Shown here: positions 7,743 to 14,884 of the stretch, in pieces
Layout: the number at the start of each line of letters is the position of its first letter
Numbering within the stretch: the first letter of the stretch is position 1
Assembly: GCA_045613685.1 (NCBI GenBank)
Contig: JAZLBL010000016.1
Coordinates: 1 to 24,108 of the forward strand
DNA length: 24,108 nt
Reading direction: 5' to 3'
Origin: Fimenecus sp045613685
GTDB lineage: Bacteria > Bacillota > Clostridia > Oscillospirales > Acutalibacteraceae
The notes under the pieces: generated by a model
Told to the model about the DNA's origin: nothing
What the model saw: only the letters and a program-made list of their open reading frames with translations
Databases searched by the model: none
Program-made: the position numbers and the translations under genes

Positions 7743-9497
7743 ATGAGTGTAGAAAGAATATTCCCAATAAATCGTCCTTATTATGACTTGCCACAAGTTG
7801 AAACATTTAAGGAAATGATTGACAGAAGTGAAAATCTTTATTCTGACAGACCTGCTTATAAACTTAAAAATAAAGACGGTGTGCTTTATAATGTAACATA
7901 TAAAAAATTCCGTCATGATATTTATTATATGGGTAACTCTCTTATTAAAAGAGGCTATTCAAGAAGTCATATTGCAGTTGTTGGCGCAAGCTCATATCGT
8001 TGGCAAGTAACATATATGGCAGTAACTTGTAGTAATAACGTTATTGTGCCAATAGACAAAGAATTGCTTACAGATAATATTATAGATATTCTCAAAGACT
8101 CAGATTCTGTAATGCTCTTTGGTGATAAGAAATATATCAATGCAATCAAAGAAAGAAAAGACGAATTGCCAGAAAATTTTGTGTTTGTCTGTTTTGATGA
8201 TATAGAAGAAGACGGTGTTGTGAAATTCTCTGACTGGTTGCAAGAGGGTAGAGATATGTATCACAGTGGCACAAGACTTCTCAATGATGTAACACTCGAT
8301 AAAGATGCAATCGCAGCAATTCTTTTCACATCTGGCACAACAGGTGTTTCAAAGGGTGTTTGTCTTAGCCAATATAATATCTGTTTTGATGTTGTCAGCG
8401 TTTTAAGTGTTGTTAAGGTTAATCCTGATGATAACTGTCTTTCAGTATTACCTATTCACCATACTTATGAAAGCACAGTTGGATTTTTTGCATTCATTTA
8501 TTCAGGTGGTTGTATTTCATTCAGCCGTGGACTTCGCTATATTCTCCAAGATATGAAAGAAATCCAACCAACAATATTTGTTACAGTGCCATTAATGCTT
8601 GAAAAATTCCACGCAAGAATTGTTAAAAAGATTTCTGCAAAAACAGCGGGTAGTGCAATTTTTAAATTCGGTAAAAGTGCATCTATGGTTGGCCGTGCAT
8701 TCGGTTCAAAGAGTATTGGTAGAAAACTTTTTAATGAAGTTATTGAAACATTCGGTGGCAAACTTCGTCTTATCGTTACAGGTGCATCTGCACTTGACCC
8801 ACGAGTTGCAGAAGACTTTATGACAATGGGCATTGACCTTTATATCGGTTATGGTCTTACAGAAACTGCACCAATCGTAATGGTTAATAATGACAGATTG
8901 ATGCTTACAGATTCTGTGGGCACACCACTTCCAAACGTTGAAGCAAAAATCCACAATCCTGATGATTTGGGTGTTGGCGAAATCTGGGTTCGTGGACCAA
9001 TGACAATGAAAGGCTATTATAAAAATCCTGAAGCAACAGCAGAAGTAATCACTCCTGACGGATGGTTCAGAACAGGTGACTTAGGTGTTGTTGATGAGCA
9101 CAACTGCTATAAGATTACAGGCCGTTGCAAGAATGTTATCGTTACAAAGAATGGTAAAAACATCTTCCCAGAAGAAGTTGAACTTTATCTTAACAATAAC
9201 CCATTCATTGAAGAAAGTATGGTTTATGGTGAAGAAAGTGGTAACGACGAAACAACAGTTTCAGCACAGATTTATCCTAACTATGAGAAAATCAAAGAAA
9301 ATCTCAAGCGTCAGGAATTAACACAAGAAGAAATCAGAAATGCAATCGCAGATGCAATCAAAGAAGTTAACAAGAAACTTCCTGGATATAAAAAGGTTAT
9401 GCAATTTGATGTACGTGAAGAAGAGTTTGTAAAGACAACAACTCATAAAATCAAGCGTCAGGCAAATATAAAAAAAGATGACAAAAATGCTGAATAA
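7743..9497 (+). CDS. Long-chain acyl-CoA synthetase-like AMP-binding enzyme, copy 1
   Basis: Probably activates a fatty acid with ATP and CoA through an acyl-adenylate. 584 aa, a single adenylate-forming module. Visible core motifs are TSGTTGVSKG (residues 196-205, phosphate loop), PIHHTYE, YIGYGLTETAP, WFRTGDLG, ITGRCKNVIVTKNGKNIFPEE (hinge) and near the C-terminus TTTHKIKRQ with the catalytic-type Lys. There is no carrier or membrane domain. TGAGGT stands about eight bases before the ATG. The next gene, 27 bases downstream, is a close paralogue. FadD-like is the best description; the exact acid (long-chain, branched or bile acid) cannot be told. Confidence 0.88.
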   Translation: MSVERIFPINRPYYDLPQVETFKEMIDRSENLYSDRPAYKLKNKDGVLYNVTYKKFRHDIYYMGNSLIKRGYSRSHIAVVGASSYRWQVTYMAVTCSNNVIVPIDKELLTDNIIDILKDSDSVMLFGDKKYINAIKERKDELPENFVFVCFDDIEEDGVVKFSDWLQEGRDMYHSGTRLLNDVTLDKDAIAAILFTSGTTGVSKGVCLSQYNICFDVVSVLSVVKVNPDDNCLSVLPIHHTYESTVGFFAFIYSGGCISFSRGLRYILQDMKEIQPTIFVTVPLMLEKFHARIVKKISAKTAGSAIFKFGKSASMVGRAFGSKSIGRKLFNEVIETFGGKLRLIVTGASALDPRVAEDFMTMGIDLYIGYGLTETAPIVMVNNDRLMLTDSVGTPLPNVEAKIHNPDDLGVGEIWVRGPMTMKGYYKNPEATAEVITPDGWFRTGDLGVVDEHNCYKITGRCKNVIVTKNGKNIFPEEVELYLNNNPFIEESMVYGEESGNDETTVSAQIYPNYEKIKENLKRQELTQEEIRNAIADAIKEVNKKLPGYKKVMQFDVREEEFVKTTTHKIKRQANIKKDDKNAE

Positions 9498-9524
9498 CAG
9501 CAAGAAATATACGAGGTAAAAATT

Positions 9525-11306
9525 ATGACTTACGAAGCCAATTTCCCCGTGAACAAATCTTTCTATGAAGTTAATGAAATCAAAACTTTTAAAGAGCTCA
9601 TTGACAATAGTGAAAGACTTTATTCTGACAGACCCGCTTATAAACTGAGAAATAAAGATGGCATTTATTATGATGTTTCATATAAAAAATTACGTCATGA
9701 TGTTTATTATCTCGGTAACAGTCTTGTAAAAGATGGTTATTCAAGAAATCATATCGCAGTTGTGGGTATAAACTCATATAAATGGGTTGTGACATACCTT
9801 GCAGTAACTTGTAGTAATAATGTTATTGTGCCAATGGATAAAGAGCTCACAGCCGATAATATGGTTGATATTTTAAATGATTCTGATTCTTGTGCAATCT
9901 TTGGCGATAAGAAATATATCAAAGAACTTTATGAGAGAAAAGACAGACTTCCCAAAGATTTCAAGTTTTATTGTTTTGATGAAATTGACCTTGATGGTGT
10001 AATTTCTTATGATGCTTATTTTGAAGAGGGTAGAGCATTGTATAAAAAAGGCGTAAAGAGTCTTAATGATGTTACTCTTGACCCTGAAGCAATGGTATCA
10101 CTTCTTTTCACATCAGGTACAACAGGTGTTTCAAAGGGTGTTTGCCTTAGCATGAACAATATATGCGGTGTTATTAATAATATCGGTGGTGTTGTTAAGG
10201 TTTATCCTGAAGACCAGCTTCTTTCAGTGCTTCCAATTCACCATACTTATGAATGCACATTAGGTTTCTTGTTCATTCTCTCTTGTGGTGCTTGTATTGC
10301 ATTCTGCCGTGGAATTCGTTATATCGTTCAGGATATGGCAGAAATTAAACCAACAATTTTTATCACAGTGCCATTGATGATTGAAAAATTCTATGCAAGA
10401 ATTATGAAGAAAATCGGTGAGAAAAAAGGTGGTAGCGCAATCTTCGGATTCGGTAAAGCGGCATCATCTGTTGGCCGTGCATTCGGCTCAAAGAATATCG
10501 GTAGAAAGCTCTTTAACGAAGTTATCGAAAATTTTGGTGGTCGTCTTCGTCTTCTCATCACAGGTGCATCTGCTCTTGACCCAAGAGTTGCAGAAGACTT
10601 TATCAATATGGGTATTGATATCTATATCGGTTATGGTCTTACAGAATGTGCACCACTCGTTATTGGTAATCACGATAAATTGATGTTACCTGATTCAATC
10701 GGTACTCCACTTCCAAATGTAGAAGCAAGAATCAACGACCCTGACGATTTGGGCATTGGTGAAATCTGGATTAAAGGACCTATGGTTATGATGGGTTACT
10801 ATAAGAATCAAGAAGCAACCGACGAAGTGCTCACACCTGACGGATGGTTTAAAACAGGCGATTTAGGTGTTGTTGACAGAAACAACTGCTATAAAATCAC
10901 AGGTCGTTGCAAGAATGTTATTGTTACCAAGAATGGTAAAAACATCTTCCCTGAAGAAGTTGAAATCTATCTTAACAATAATCCATTTATTGAAGAAAGT
11001 ATGGTTTATGGCGTTGAAACTGAAAACGACGAAACAACAGTTTCAGCACAGATTTATCCAAACTATGAGAAAATCAAAGAAAATCTCAAGCGTCAGGAAA
11101 TCACTCAAGAAGAAATTCGTGAGCAGATAGCACAGGCGATTAAAGAAGTTAACAAAAAACTTCCATCATATAAAAAGATTATGAATTTTGATATTCGTGA
11201 AAACGAGTTTATCAAAACAACAACACAAAAAATTAAACGTTATGCAAACCTTAAACAGAATGAAAATGTTGAAGAAGTAGCAGAAGAAGCAAAGACAGAG
11301 GAATAA
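9525..11306 (+). CDS. Long-chain acyl-CoA synthetase-like AMP-binding enzyme, copy 2
   Basis: Tandem paralogue of the preceding gene, 593 aa and alignable end to end, with an extra acidic tail (ENVEEVAEEAKTEE). The same motifs occur at the same residue numbers (TSGTTGVSKG at 196-205, YIGYGLTECAP, WFKTGDLG, TTTQKIKRY). Identity is lower in the N-terminal acyl-binding half than in the hinge and C-terminal domain, where stretches are nearly identical even in DNA. The start is supported by GAGG eight bases before the ATG. It is followed three bases later by the flavoprotein gene, so all four genes to the thioredoxin are probably one operon. The two copies may differ in acyl-chain specificity. Confidence 0.88.
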   Translation: MTYEANFPVNKSFYEVNEIKTFKELIDNSERLYSDRPAYKLRNKDGIYYDVSYKKLRHDVYYLGNSLVKDGYSRNHIAVVGINSYKWVVTYLAVTCSNNVIVPMDKELTADNMVDILNDSDSCAIFGDKKYIKELYERKDRLPKDFKFYCFDEIDLDGVISYDAYFEEGRALYKKGVKSLNDVTLDPEAMVSLLFTSGTTGVSKGVCLSMNNICGVINNIGGVVKVYPEDQLLSVLPIHHTYECTLGFLFILSCGACIAFCRGIRYIVQDMAEIKPTIFITVPLMIEKFYARIMKKIGEKKGGSAIFGFGKAASSVGRAFGSKNIGRKLFNEVIENFGGRLRLLITGASALDPRVAEDFINMGIDIYIGYGLTECAPLVIGNHDKLMLPDSIGTPLPNVEARINDPDDLGIGEIWIKGPMVMMGYYKNQEATDEVLTPDGWFKTGDLGVVDRNNCYKITGRCKNVIVTKNGKNIFPEEVEIYLNNNPFIEESMVYGVETENDETTVSAQIYPNYEKIKENLKRQEITQEEIREQIAQAIKEVNKKLPSYKKIMNFDIRENEFIKTTTQKIKRYANLKQNENVEEVAEEAKTEE

Positions 11307-11308
11307 AA

Positions 11309-11899
11309 ATGATTTTAGGACAAGGTATGAACGAAGAGTTTTCAAACGGCAAAAAAGTTTTGGCTTTAATGGCGTCTCCAAGAAAAACGGGATACACAGC
11401 AAAACTTTTGGGTGCACTTCTTCGTCAATTTCCAAAAGGGACAGATATTGAAATTGTAAATCTTTATGATTTAAATCCAACACCTTGTAATGCTTGCGGA
11501 TATTGCAAAGCGGTTACAGGTTGCTCAAAAAAAGATTTAGAAGTATTTTTTAAAAAGTTTGAAGAAGTGGACATAATAATTTTTGCAACCCCAATTTATT
11601 TTATGGGTGTGCCTGCACCAATGAAAGCACTTGTTGACCGTTTTCAGCGTTATTATGAAGCACGTTTCCGTCGCAATATGAAAAATCCTATTGAGAAACG
11701 AAGAAAAGCAATTATAATGGTTACAAGCGGCTCTGATGGTGAAATCGGTTATGAAGTAATCAAACATCAGTTGATGCAAGCATTTACAGTACTCAATATT
11801 GAACTTTGTGGCACAATGCTCGCGAGAAACACTGATAAATGTGGTATTGACAGTACAGACATTCAAAAAGCAGAAATGCTTTATAGGAGCGTGAGATAA
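11309..11899 (+). CDS. Flavodoxin-fold NAD(P)H-dependent oxidoreductase, iron-sulfur flavoprotein type
   Basis: 196 aa with a flavodoxin-like fold: the FMN phosphate loop is SPRKTGYTAKLL (residues 23-34) and the second flavin loop TPIYFMGVPAPMKALVDR. Four cysteines, Cys60, Cys63, Cys66 and Cys72, give the spacing C-x2-C-x2-C-x5-C, the compact pattern known for iron-sulfur flavoproteins, so a [4Fe-4S] cluster is plausible, though relatives bind only FMN. GAGG is seven bases before the ATG and the stop of the synthetase gene lies between. It sits one base before thioredoxin, which suggests a redox pair. Its electron acceptor is unknown. Confidence 0.85.
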   Translation: MILGQGMNEEFSNGKKVLALMASPRKTGYTAKLLGALLRQFPKGTDIEIVNLYDLNPTPCNACGYCKAVTGCSKKDLEVFFKKFEEVDIIIFATPIYFMGVPAPMKALVDRFQRYYEARFRRNMKNPIEKRRKAIIMVTSGSDGEIGYEVIKHQLMQAFTVLNIELCGTMLARNTDKCGIDSTDIQKAEMLYRSVR

Positions 11900-11900
11900 T

Positions 11901-12212
11901 ATGGCAATTACAAAAGTAACTCTCGAAAACTTTGCACAAGAAGTTTTGAAATCAGAAAAGAAAGTCCTTCTCGATTTTTATGCTGATTGGTGTATGCCTT
12001 GTCAGAATATGATGCCTGAGATGGAAGGCTTTGCAGAAGAAAATGAAAATATCAAAGTCTGCAAACTCAATGTTGATGAGTCAACAGACCTTGCAGTAAC
12101 ATTCGGTGTTATGAGCATTCCAACAGTAATTCTCTTTGAAAACGGACAAGAAATTAAACGCTTTGTTGGTGCGAAAGAAAAACATCAGATTGCAGAATTC
12201 TGCGCAGAATAA
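11901..12212 (+). CDS. trxA: Thioredoxin
   Basis: 103 aa, normal length for thioredoxin. The active site is WCMPC (Cys31, Cys34), the buried Asp25 is in LLDFYADW, and the cis-proline is Pro74 in SIPT. The middle residues Met-Pro differ from the usual Gly-Pro, which is expected to alter the redox potential. An additional Cys54 is present. AGGAG is about 12 bases before the ATG, rather far. It follows the flavoprotein gene by one base and is the last gene of the unit, ending at a bidirectional terminator. It may be a specialised partner of the flavoprotein and not the main cellular thioredoxin. Confidence 0.9.
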   Translation: MAITKVTLENFAQEVLKSEKKVLLDFYADWCMPCQNMMPEMEGFAEENENIKVCKLNVDESTDLAVTFGVMSIPTVILFENGQEIKRFVGAKEKHQIAEFCAE

Positions 12213-12218
12213 AAATTA

Positions 12219-12246
12219 AAAGGAGGGCATTTGCTCTCCTTTTTTC
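12219..12246. terminator. Bidirectional terminator between trxA and the MaoC-like gene
   Basis: The stem AAGGAG/CTCCTT, extended by inner pairs, is followed on the plus strand by six T, and on the minus strand by TTTTAATTTTT. It serves the convergent genes on both sides and touches the stop codon of the minus-strand gene. Confidence 0.85.
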
Positions 12247-12670
12247 ATTTGCATTTTACTATTGCTTCTGTAATATTTGTTAAAACAAGGTCGCCGTGTT
12301 GATTATAAGCGTGAATAGTTAACTCAACAACTCCGTTTTTCTCATTTCGTTGATTAAGATTTGTTATCACTGCTTTTGCTTTGAGAATATCATCTGCATA
12401 AACAGGTTTTAACCATTCAATTTTTGTTGACTTGCCTGCTAAAAGGTCGTCGCCGAATAAATCAACTTCAAGATATTTTGCCCATACTGACATAAACGAC
12501 ATCACACCCGGTGCAATAAGCCCACCAAAGGGACTATTCTTTGCATATTCTTCGTCTGTGTGTAATGGAATATTGTCATAGAGACGAGCAAAATCCATCA
12601 TTTTTTCTTTTTCAATGACAGCCGGTGGGATATCAACTGTCATACCAATTTTCAAATCATTAAAAACCAT
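12245..12670 (-). CDS. MaoC-like hot-dog fold dehydratase
   Basis: 141 aa from the ATG at 12670, chosen because GGTGA stands five bases before it; an in-frame GTG three codons earlier has no ribosome site. The sequence has the (R)-specific enoyl-CoA hydratase signature in slightly altered form: LYDNIPLHTDEEYA with Asp32 and His37 (numbering from this start), then FGGLIAPGVMSFMSV. The canonical Gly-Asp-x-Asn-Pro is here Tyr-Asp-Asn-Ile-Pro, so the Asp and His are kept but Asn is shifted. It probably hydrates or dehydrates an acyl-CoA or acyl-carrier substrate. It lies 39 bases behind tcdA and is likely co-transcribed with it; the two functions are not obviously related. Confidence 0.85.
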   Translation of the reverse strand: MVFNDLKIGMTVDIPPAVIEKEKMMDFARLYDNIPLHTDEEYAKNSPFGGLIAPGVMSFMSVWAKYLEVDLFGDDLLAGKSTKIEWLKPVYADDILKAKAVITNLNQRNEKNGVVELTIHAYNQHGDLVLTNITEAIVKCK

Positions 12671-12709
12671 TTGTTTCACCCGAGATTAATATTTGCAGAT
12701 TTGTGAGAT

Positions 12710-13387
12710 TTATTTAATCAAATCTTTTACAACTTCACCCGCAATAATGAGTCCTGCAACACTTGGTACAAAGCTAATGCTTGCAGGTGTGCGCTCACCG
12801 TCATTTTTTGGTATTTCGGTTGAATAAAGCACTTTTAACTTTTTCACTCCACGAGCTTTTAATTCTTTTCTCATAACTCTGCAAAGTGGACAAGTGTCAG
12901 TCTTATAAATATCTGTAATCTTAAATGCAGTAGGGTCTAATTTGTTGCCAGTGCCCATTGATGCGAGCATTGGAATACCCAATTCTTGTGATTTTACAGC
13001 CAAATCAATTTTCGCAGTCACATTGTCAATAGCATCAATAATATAATCATATTTTTCTAACTCAAAATCATCTGCATTTTCAGGCAAATACATTTTAACG
13101 ATTGGTGTTACTTTACATTCAGGGTTGATGTCGAGAATACGCTCTTTTGCCACATCTGCTTTTGTCTTGCCAATAGTTGAATGAAGTGCATATAACTGAC
13201 GGTTAATGTTTGTAATATCAACTGTGTCCTTATCAACAACTGTCATTTTGCCAACACCTGAGCGTGCAAGTGCTTCGGCAACATAAGAGCCAACACCACC
13301 AAGCCCAAAGATAATAATATTTGCATTTTTCAGTTTTTCAAGATTGTCTTTGCCTATAAGTCTTTCAGTTCTTGAGAATTGTTCCAT
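12710..13387 (-). CDS. tcdA: tRNA threonylcarbamoyladenosine dehydratase (TcdA/YgdL)
   Basis: E1-like ATP-dependent enzyme that cyclises t6A at position 37 of ANN-decoding tRNAs. 225 aa from the ATG at 13387, which has GGTGA five bases upstream; a GTG four codons earlier would overlap that site. The nucleotide-binding loop is GLGGVGS (residues 28-34), followed by VVDKDTVDITNINRQ (Asp and Arg typical of ThiF/E1 proteins) and DAIDNVTAK. TDTCPLCRVMRKELKARG is the family's C-terminal signature, with two cysteines. Its start is only 22 bases from repeat copy B, so its promoter must lie in or beyond the repeat; a good one is at 13543-13571. Confidence 0.92.
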   Translation of the reverse strand: MEQFSRTERLIGKDNLEKLKNANIIIFGLGGVGSYVAEALARSGVGKMTVVDKDTVDITNINRQLYALHSTIGKTKADVAKERILDINPECKVTPIVKMYLPENADDFELEKYDYIIDAIDNVTAKIDLAVKSQELGIPMLASMGTGNKLDPTAFKITDIYKTDTCPLCRVMRKELKARGVKKLKVLYSTEIPKNDGERTPASISFVPSVAGLIIAGEVVKDLIK

Positions 13388-13409
13388 TTTTATCACCACA
13401 CCTGTGTTT

Positions 13410-13524
13410 GCCTCCCTCTGATGAGGGAGGTGTCTGCGATAGCAGACGGAGGGAGAGATGGTTAATATGTATACTGACTACCCCTCAGTCAACTTCGTTG
13501 ACAGCTCCCCTGACAAGGGGAGCC
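13410..13524. repeat. Dispersed palindromic repeat, copy B
   Basis: The only complete copy. Left half: CCTCCCTC/GAGGGAGG hairpin with loop TGAT, a variable hairpin TCTGC/GCAGA, then CGGAGGGAGAG. Right half: CCCCTCA, variable hairpin GTCAAC/GTTGAC, then GCTCCCCT/AGGGGAGC. Compared with copies A and C the constant strands are nearly unchanged, the central spacer differs, and both variable hairpins keep their pairing with different bases. It lies between the divergent genes tcdA and ychF. Confidence 0.9.
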
Positions 13525-13542
13525 AATTTAAAATACTCTTAA

Positions 13543-13571
13543 ATTATACACTATTGAAAAAATTTCATCAA
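13543..13571 (-). promoter_or_regulatory. Promoter of tcdA and the MaoC-like gene
   Basis: On the minus strand TTGATG (13571-13566), a 17-bp spacer and TATAAT (13548-13543). Transcripts would begin near 13536 and carry repeat copy B in a leader of about 150 bases. It interleaves with the ychF promoter. Confidence 0.65.
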
Positions 13572-13582
13572 TAGTGTATAAT
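13554..13582 (+). promoter_or_regulatory. Promoter of ychF
   Basis: TTGAAA (13554-13559), a 17-bp spacer and TATAAT (13577-13582), about 46 bases upstream of the ychF ATG. Confidence 0.75.
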
Positions 13583-13627
13583 TCTTTTTTGGAAATAAAT
13601 ATACTAAAAATATAAGGATGAAATAAT

Positions 13628-14722
13628 ATGAAACTTGGTATTGTTGGTTTGCCAAATGTCGGCAAAAGTACACTTTTTAACGCAATCACAAACGCAGGTG
13701 CACAGTCTGCAAACTATGCTTTCTGCACAATCGAGCCAAATGTGGGCGTTGTTGCAGTGCCTGATTACAGAATTGACAAACTTGCAGAAATGTATAACCC
13801 TGCAAAAATCACTCCTGCTACAATCGAATTCGTTGATATTGCAGGTCTTGTAAAAGGTGCATCAAAGGGTGAAGGTCTTGGTAACAAATTCCTTTCTCAC
13901 ATCCGTGAAGTTGATGCAATTATCCACGTTGTTCGTTGCTTTGAAAATGATGATATTATTCACGTTGAAGGTAGCATTGACCCACAGAGAGATATTGAAA
14001 CAATCAACCTTGAATTGATTCTTTCTGACGTTGAAATTCTCGACAGAAGAATCACAAAGGTTGAAAAGGATTTGAAGGGTGATAAATCACTTCAAAAAGA
14101 ACTTGATTTCTTAAAGCGTCTTCGTGGTGAATTAGAAAACGGTGTTAATGCCCGTGCAGTTGAAGCAGATGACGAAGAAAAAGAATTTCTCAATGATGTT
14201 GCACTTCTTTCATCAAAGCCAGTTATCTACGCTTGCAATATGAGTGAAGAAGATTTCGCAAATGACATTCGTGATAACGCTCGTTACAACGCAGTTTGTG
14301 CTCTTGCAGCAGCAGAAGGTGCAGAAACACTTCCAATTTGTGCAGAGCTTGAAGCACAGATTGCAGAACTCGATAAAGAAGAAAAAGAAATGTTCCTTGC
14401 TGATTTAGGTATTGAACAGGGTGGTCTTGACCTTCTTATTCAGCGTTCATATAATCTACTTGGACTTATCTCTTACCTTACAGCAGGTCAACCTGAAGTA
14501 AGAGCTTGGACAATCAAAAAAGGCACAAAAGCACCACAAGCAGCAGGTAAAATTCACACTGACTTTGAGCGTGGTTTCATCCGTGCAGAAGTTATCCACT
14601 TTGACGACCTTATGGCAAACGGCACAATGCAAGCCGCAAAAGAAAAGGGTCTTGTTCGTAGCGAAGGCAAAGAGTATGTCATGAAAGACGGAGATATTGT
14701 GTTGTTCCGTTTCAATGTATAA
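13628..14722 (+). CDS. ychF: Obg-family ATPase YchF (OLA1 homologue)
   Basis: Conserved ribosome-associated P-loop ATPase. 364 aa, full length. G1 is GLPNVGKST (residues 7-15), G3 is DIAGL, and the G4 position reads NMSE in place of the GTPase NKxD, the known reason why this family prefers ATP. A coiled-coil segment (about 120-190) and the C-terminal TGS domain, with the conserved TDFERGFIRAEVIHFDDL and KEYVMKDGDIVLFRFNV, are complete. AAGGA is about nine bases before the ATG. It is monocistronic, with its own promoter within the palindrome and a strong terminator. Confidence 0.97.
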   Translation: MKLGIVGLPNVGKSTLFNAITNAGAQSANYAFCTIEPNVGVVAVPDYRIDKLAEMYNPAKITPATIEFVDIAGLVKGASKGEGLGNKFLSHIREVDAIIHVVRCFENDDIIHVEGSIDPQRDIETINLELILSDVEILDRRITKVEKDLKGDKSLQKELDFLKRLRGELENGVNARAVEADDEEKEFLNDVALLSSKPVIYACNMSEEDFANDIRDNARYNAVCALAAAEGAETLPICAELEAQIAELDKEEKEMFLADLGIEQGGLDLLIQRSYNLLGLISYLTAGQPEVRAWTIKKGTKAPQAAGKIHTDFERGFIRAEVIHFDDLMANGTMQAAKEKGLVRSEGKEYVMKDGDIVLFRFNV

Positions 14723-14730
14723 CAAAAAAT

Positions 14731-14765
14731 AAAAAGGATTTGCAAAAATTGCAAATCCTTTTTTG
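14731..14765. terminator. Bidirectional terminator between ychF and tRNA-Arg
   Basis: A 12-bp perfect stem AAGGATTTGCAA/TTGCAAATCCTT with a three-base loop is flanked by A-runs on the left and T-runs on the right, so it works for ychF and, on the other strand, for the tRNA, which ends two bases away. Confidence 0.9.
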
Positions 14766-14766
14766 T

Positions 14767-14843
14767 TGGCGCACTTGACTGGAGTCGAACCAGCGACCTT
14801 CAGAGTCGGAGTCTGACGCTCTATCCAACTGAGCTACAAGCGC
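14767..14843 (-). tRNA. tRNA-Arg (anticodon CCG)
   Basis: 77 nt with CCA encoded. The acceptor stem GCGCTTG pairs with CAAGTGC (one G-T), the discriminator is G, the D arm contains AGCTCAGTTGGATAGAGC, and the anticodon stem TCAGA/TCTGA encloses loop CTCCGAC, giving anticodon CCG for codon CGG. The T arm contains GGTTCGA. No convincing promoter lies between its 5' end and the repeat-bounded cassette upstream. Confidence 0.96.
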
Positions 14844-14848
14844 AAATA

Positions 14849-14880
14849 AATTCTGAATTCAAAATGCAGAATTCAGAATT
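14849..14880. repeat. Left inverted repeat array of the four-helix-bundle cassette
   Basis: Unit GAATTCAAAATGCA at 14855-14868 is followed by a partial unit GAATTCAGAATT. The block is also itself a 12-bp inverted repeat (AATTCTGAATTC and GAATTCAGAATT around eight bases). Bases 14855-14873 are the exact reverse complement of 15244-15262. Confidence 0.85.
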
Positions 14881-14884
14881 GTTT

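Larger units (their letters stand above)
13542..13583. promoter_or_regulatory. Perfect 16-bp palindrome, candidate operator or switch
   Basis: AATTATACACTATTGA (13542-13557) and its exact reverse complement (13568-13583) flank a 10-base centre. Each arm contains the -10 box of one of two outward promoters. A short T-run (13585-13590) follows on the plus strand, so as RNA it could also act as a weak terminator for transcripts reading in from upstream. Confidence 0.75.

Noticed and set aside
13542..13590. Simple rho-independent terminator at the palindrome
   Set aside because: The stem is A+T-rich, and no gene on the plus strand ends there; the paired promoter boxes explain it better, though terminator activity on upstream transcripts remains possible.
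14767..14843. tRNA-Arg as an integration site for a genomic island
   Set aside because: The tRNA 3' end faces ychF and a terminator; there is no integrase and no repeated tRNA 3' fragment in the window.
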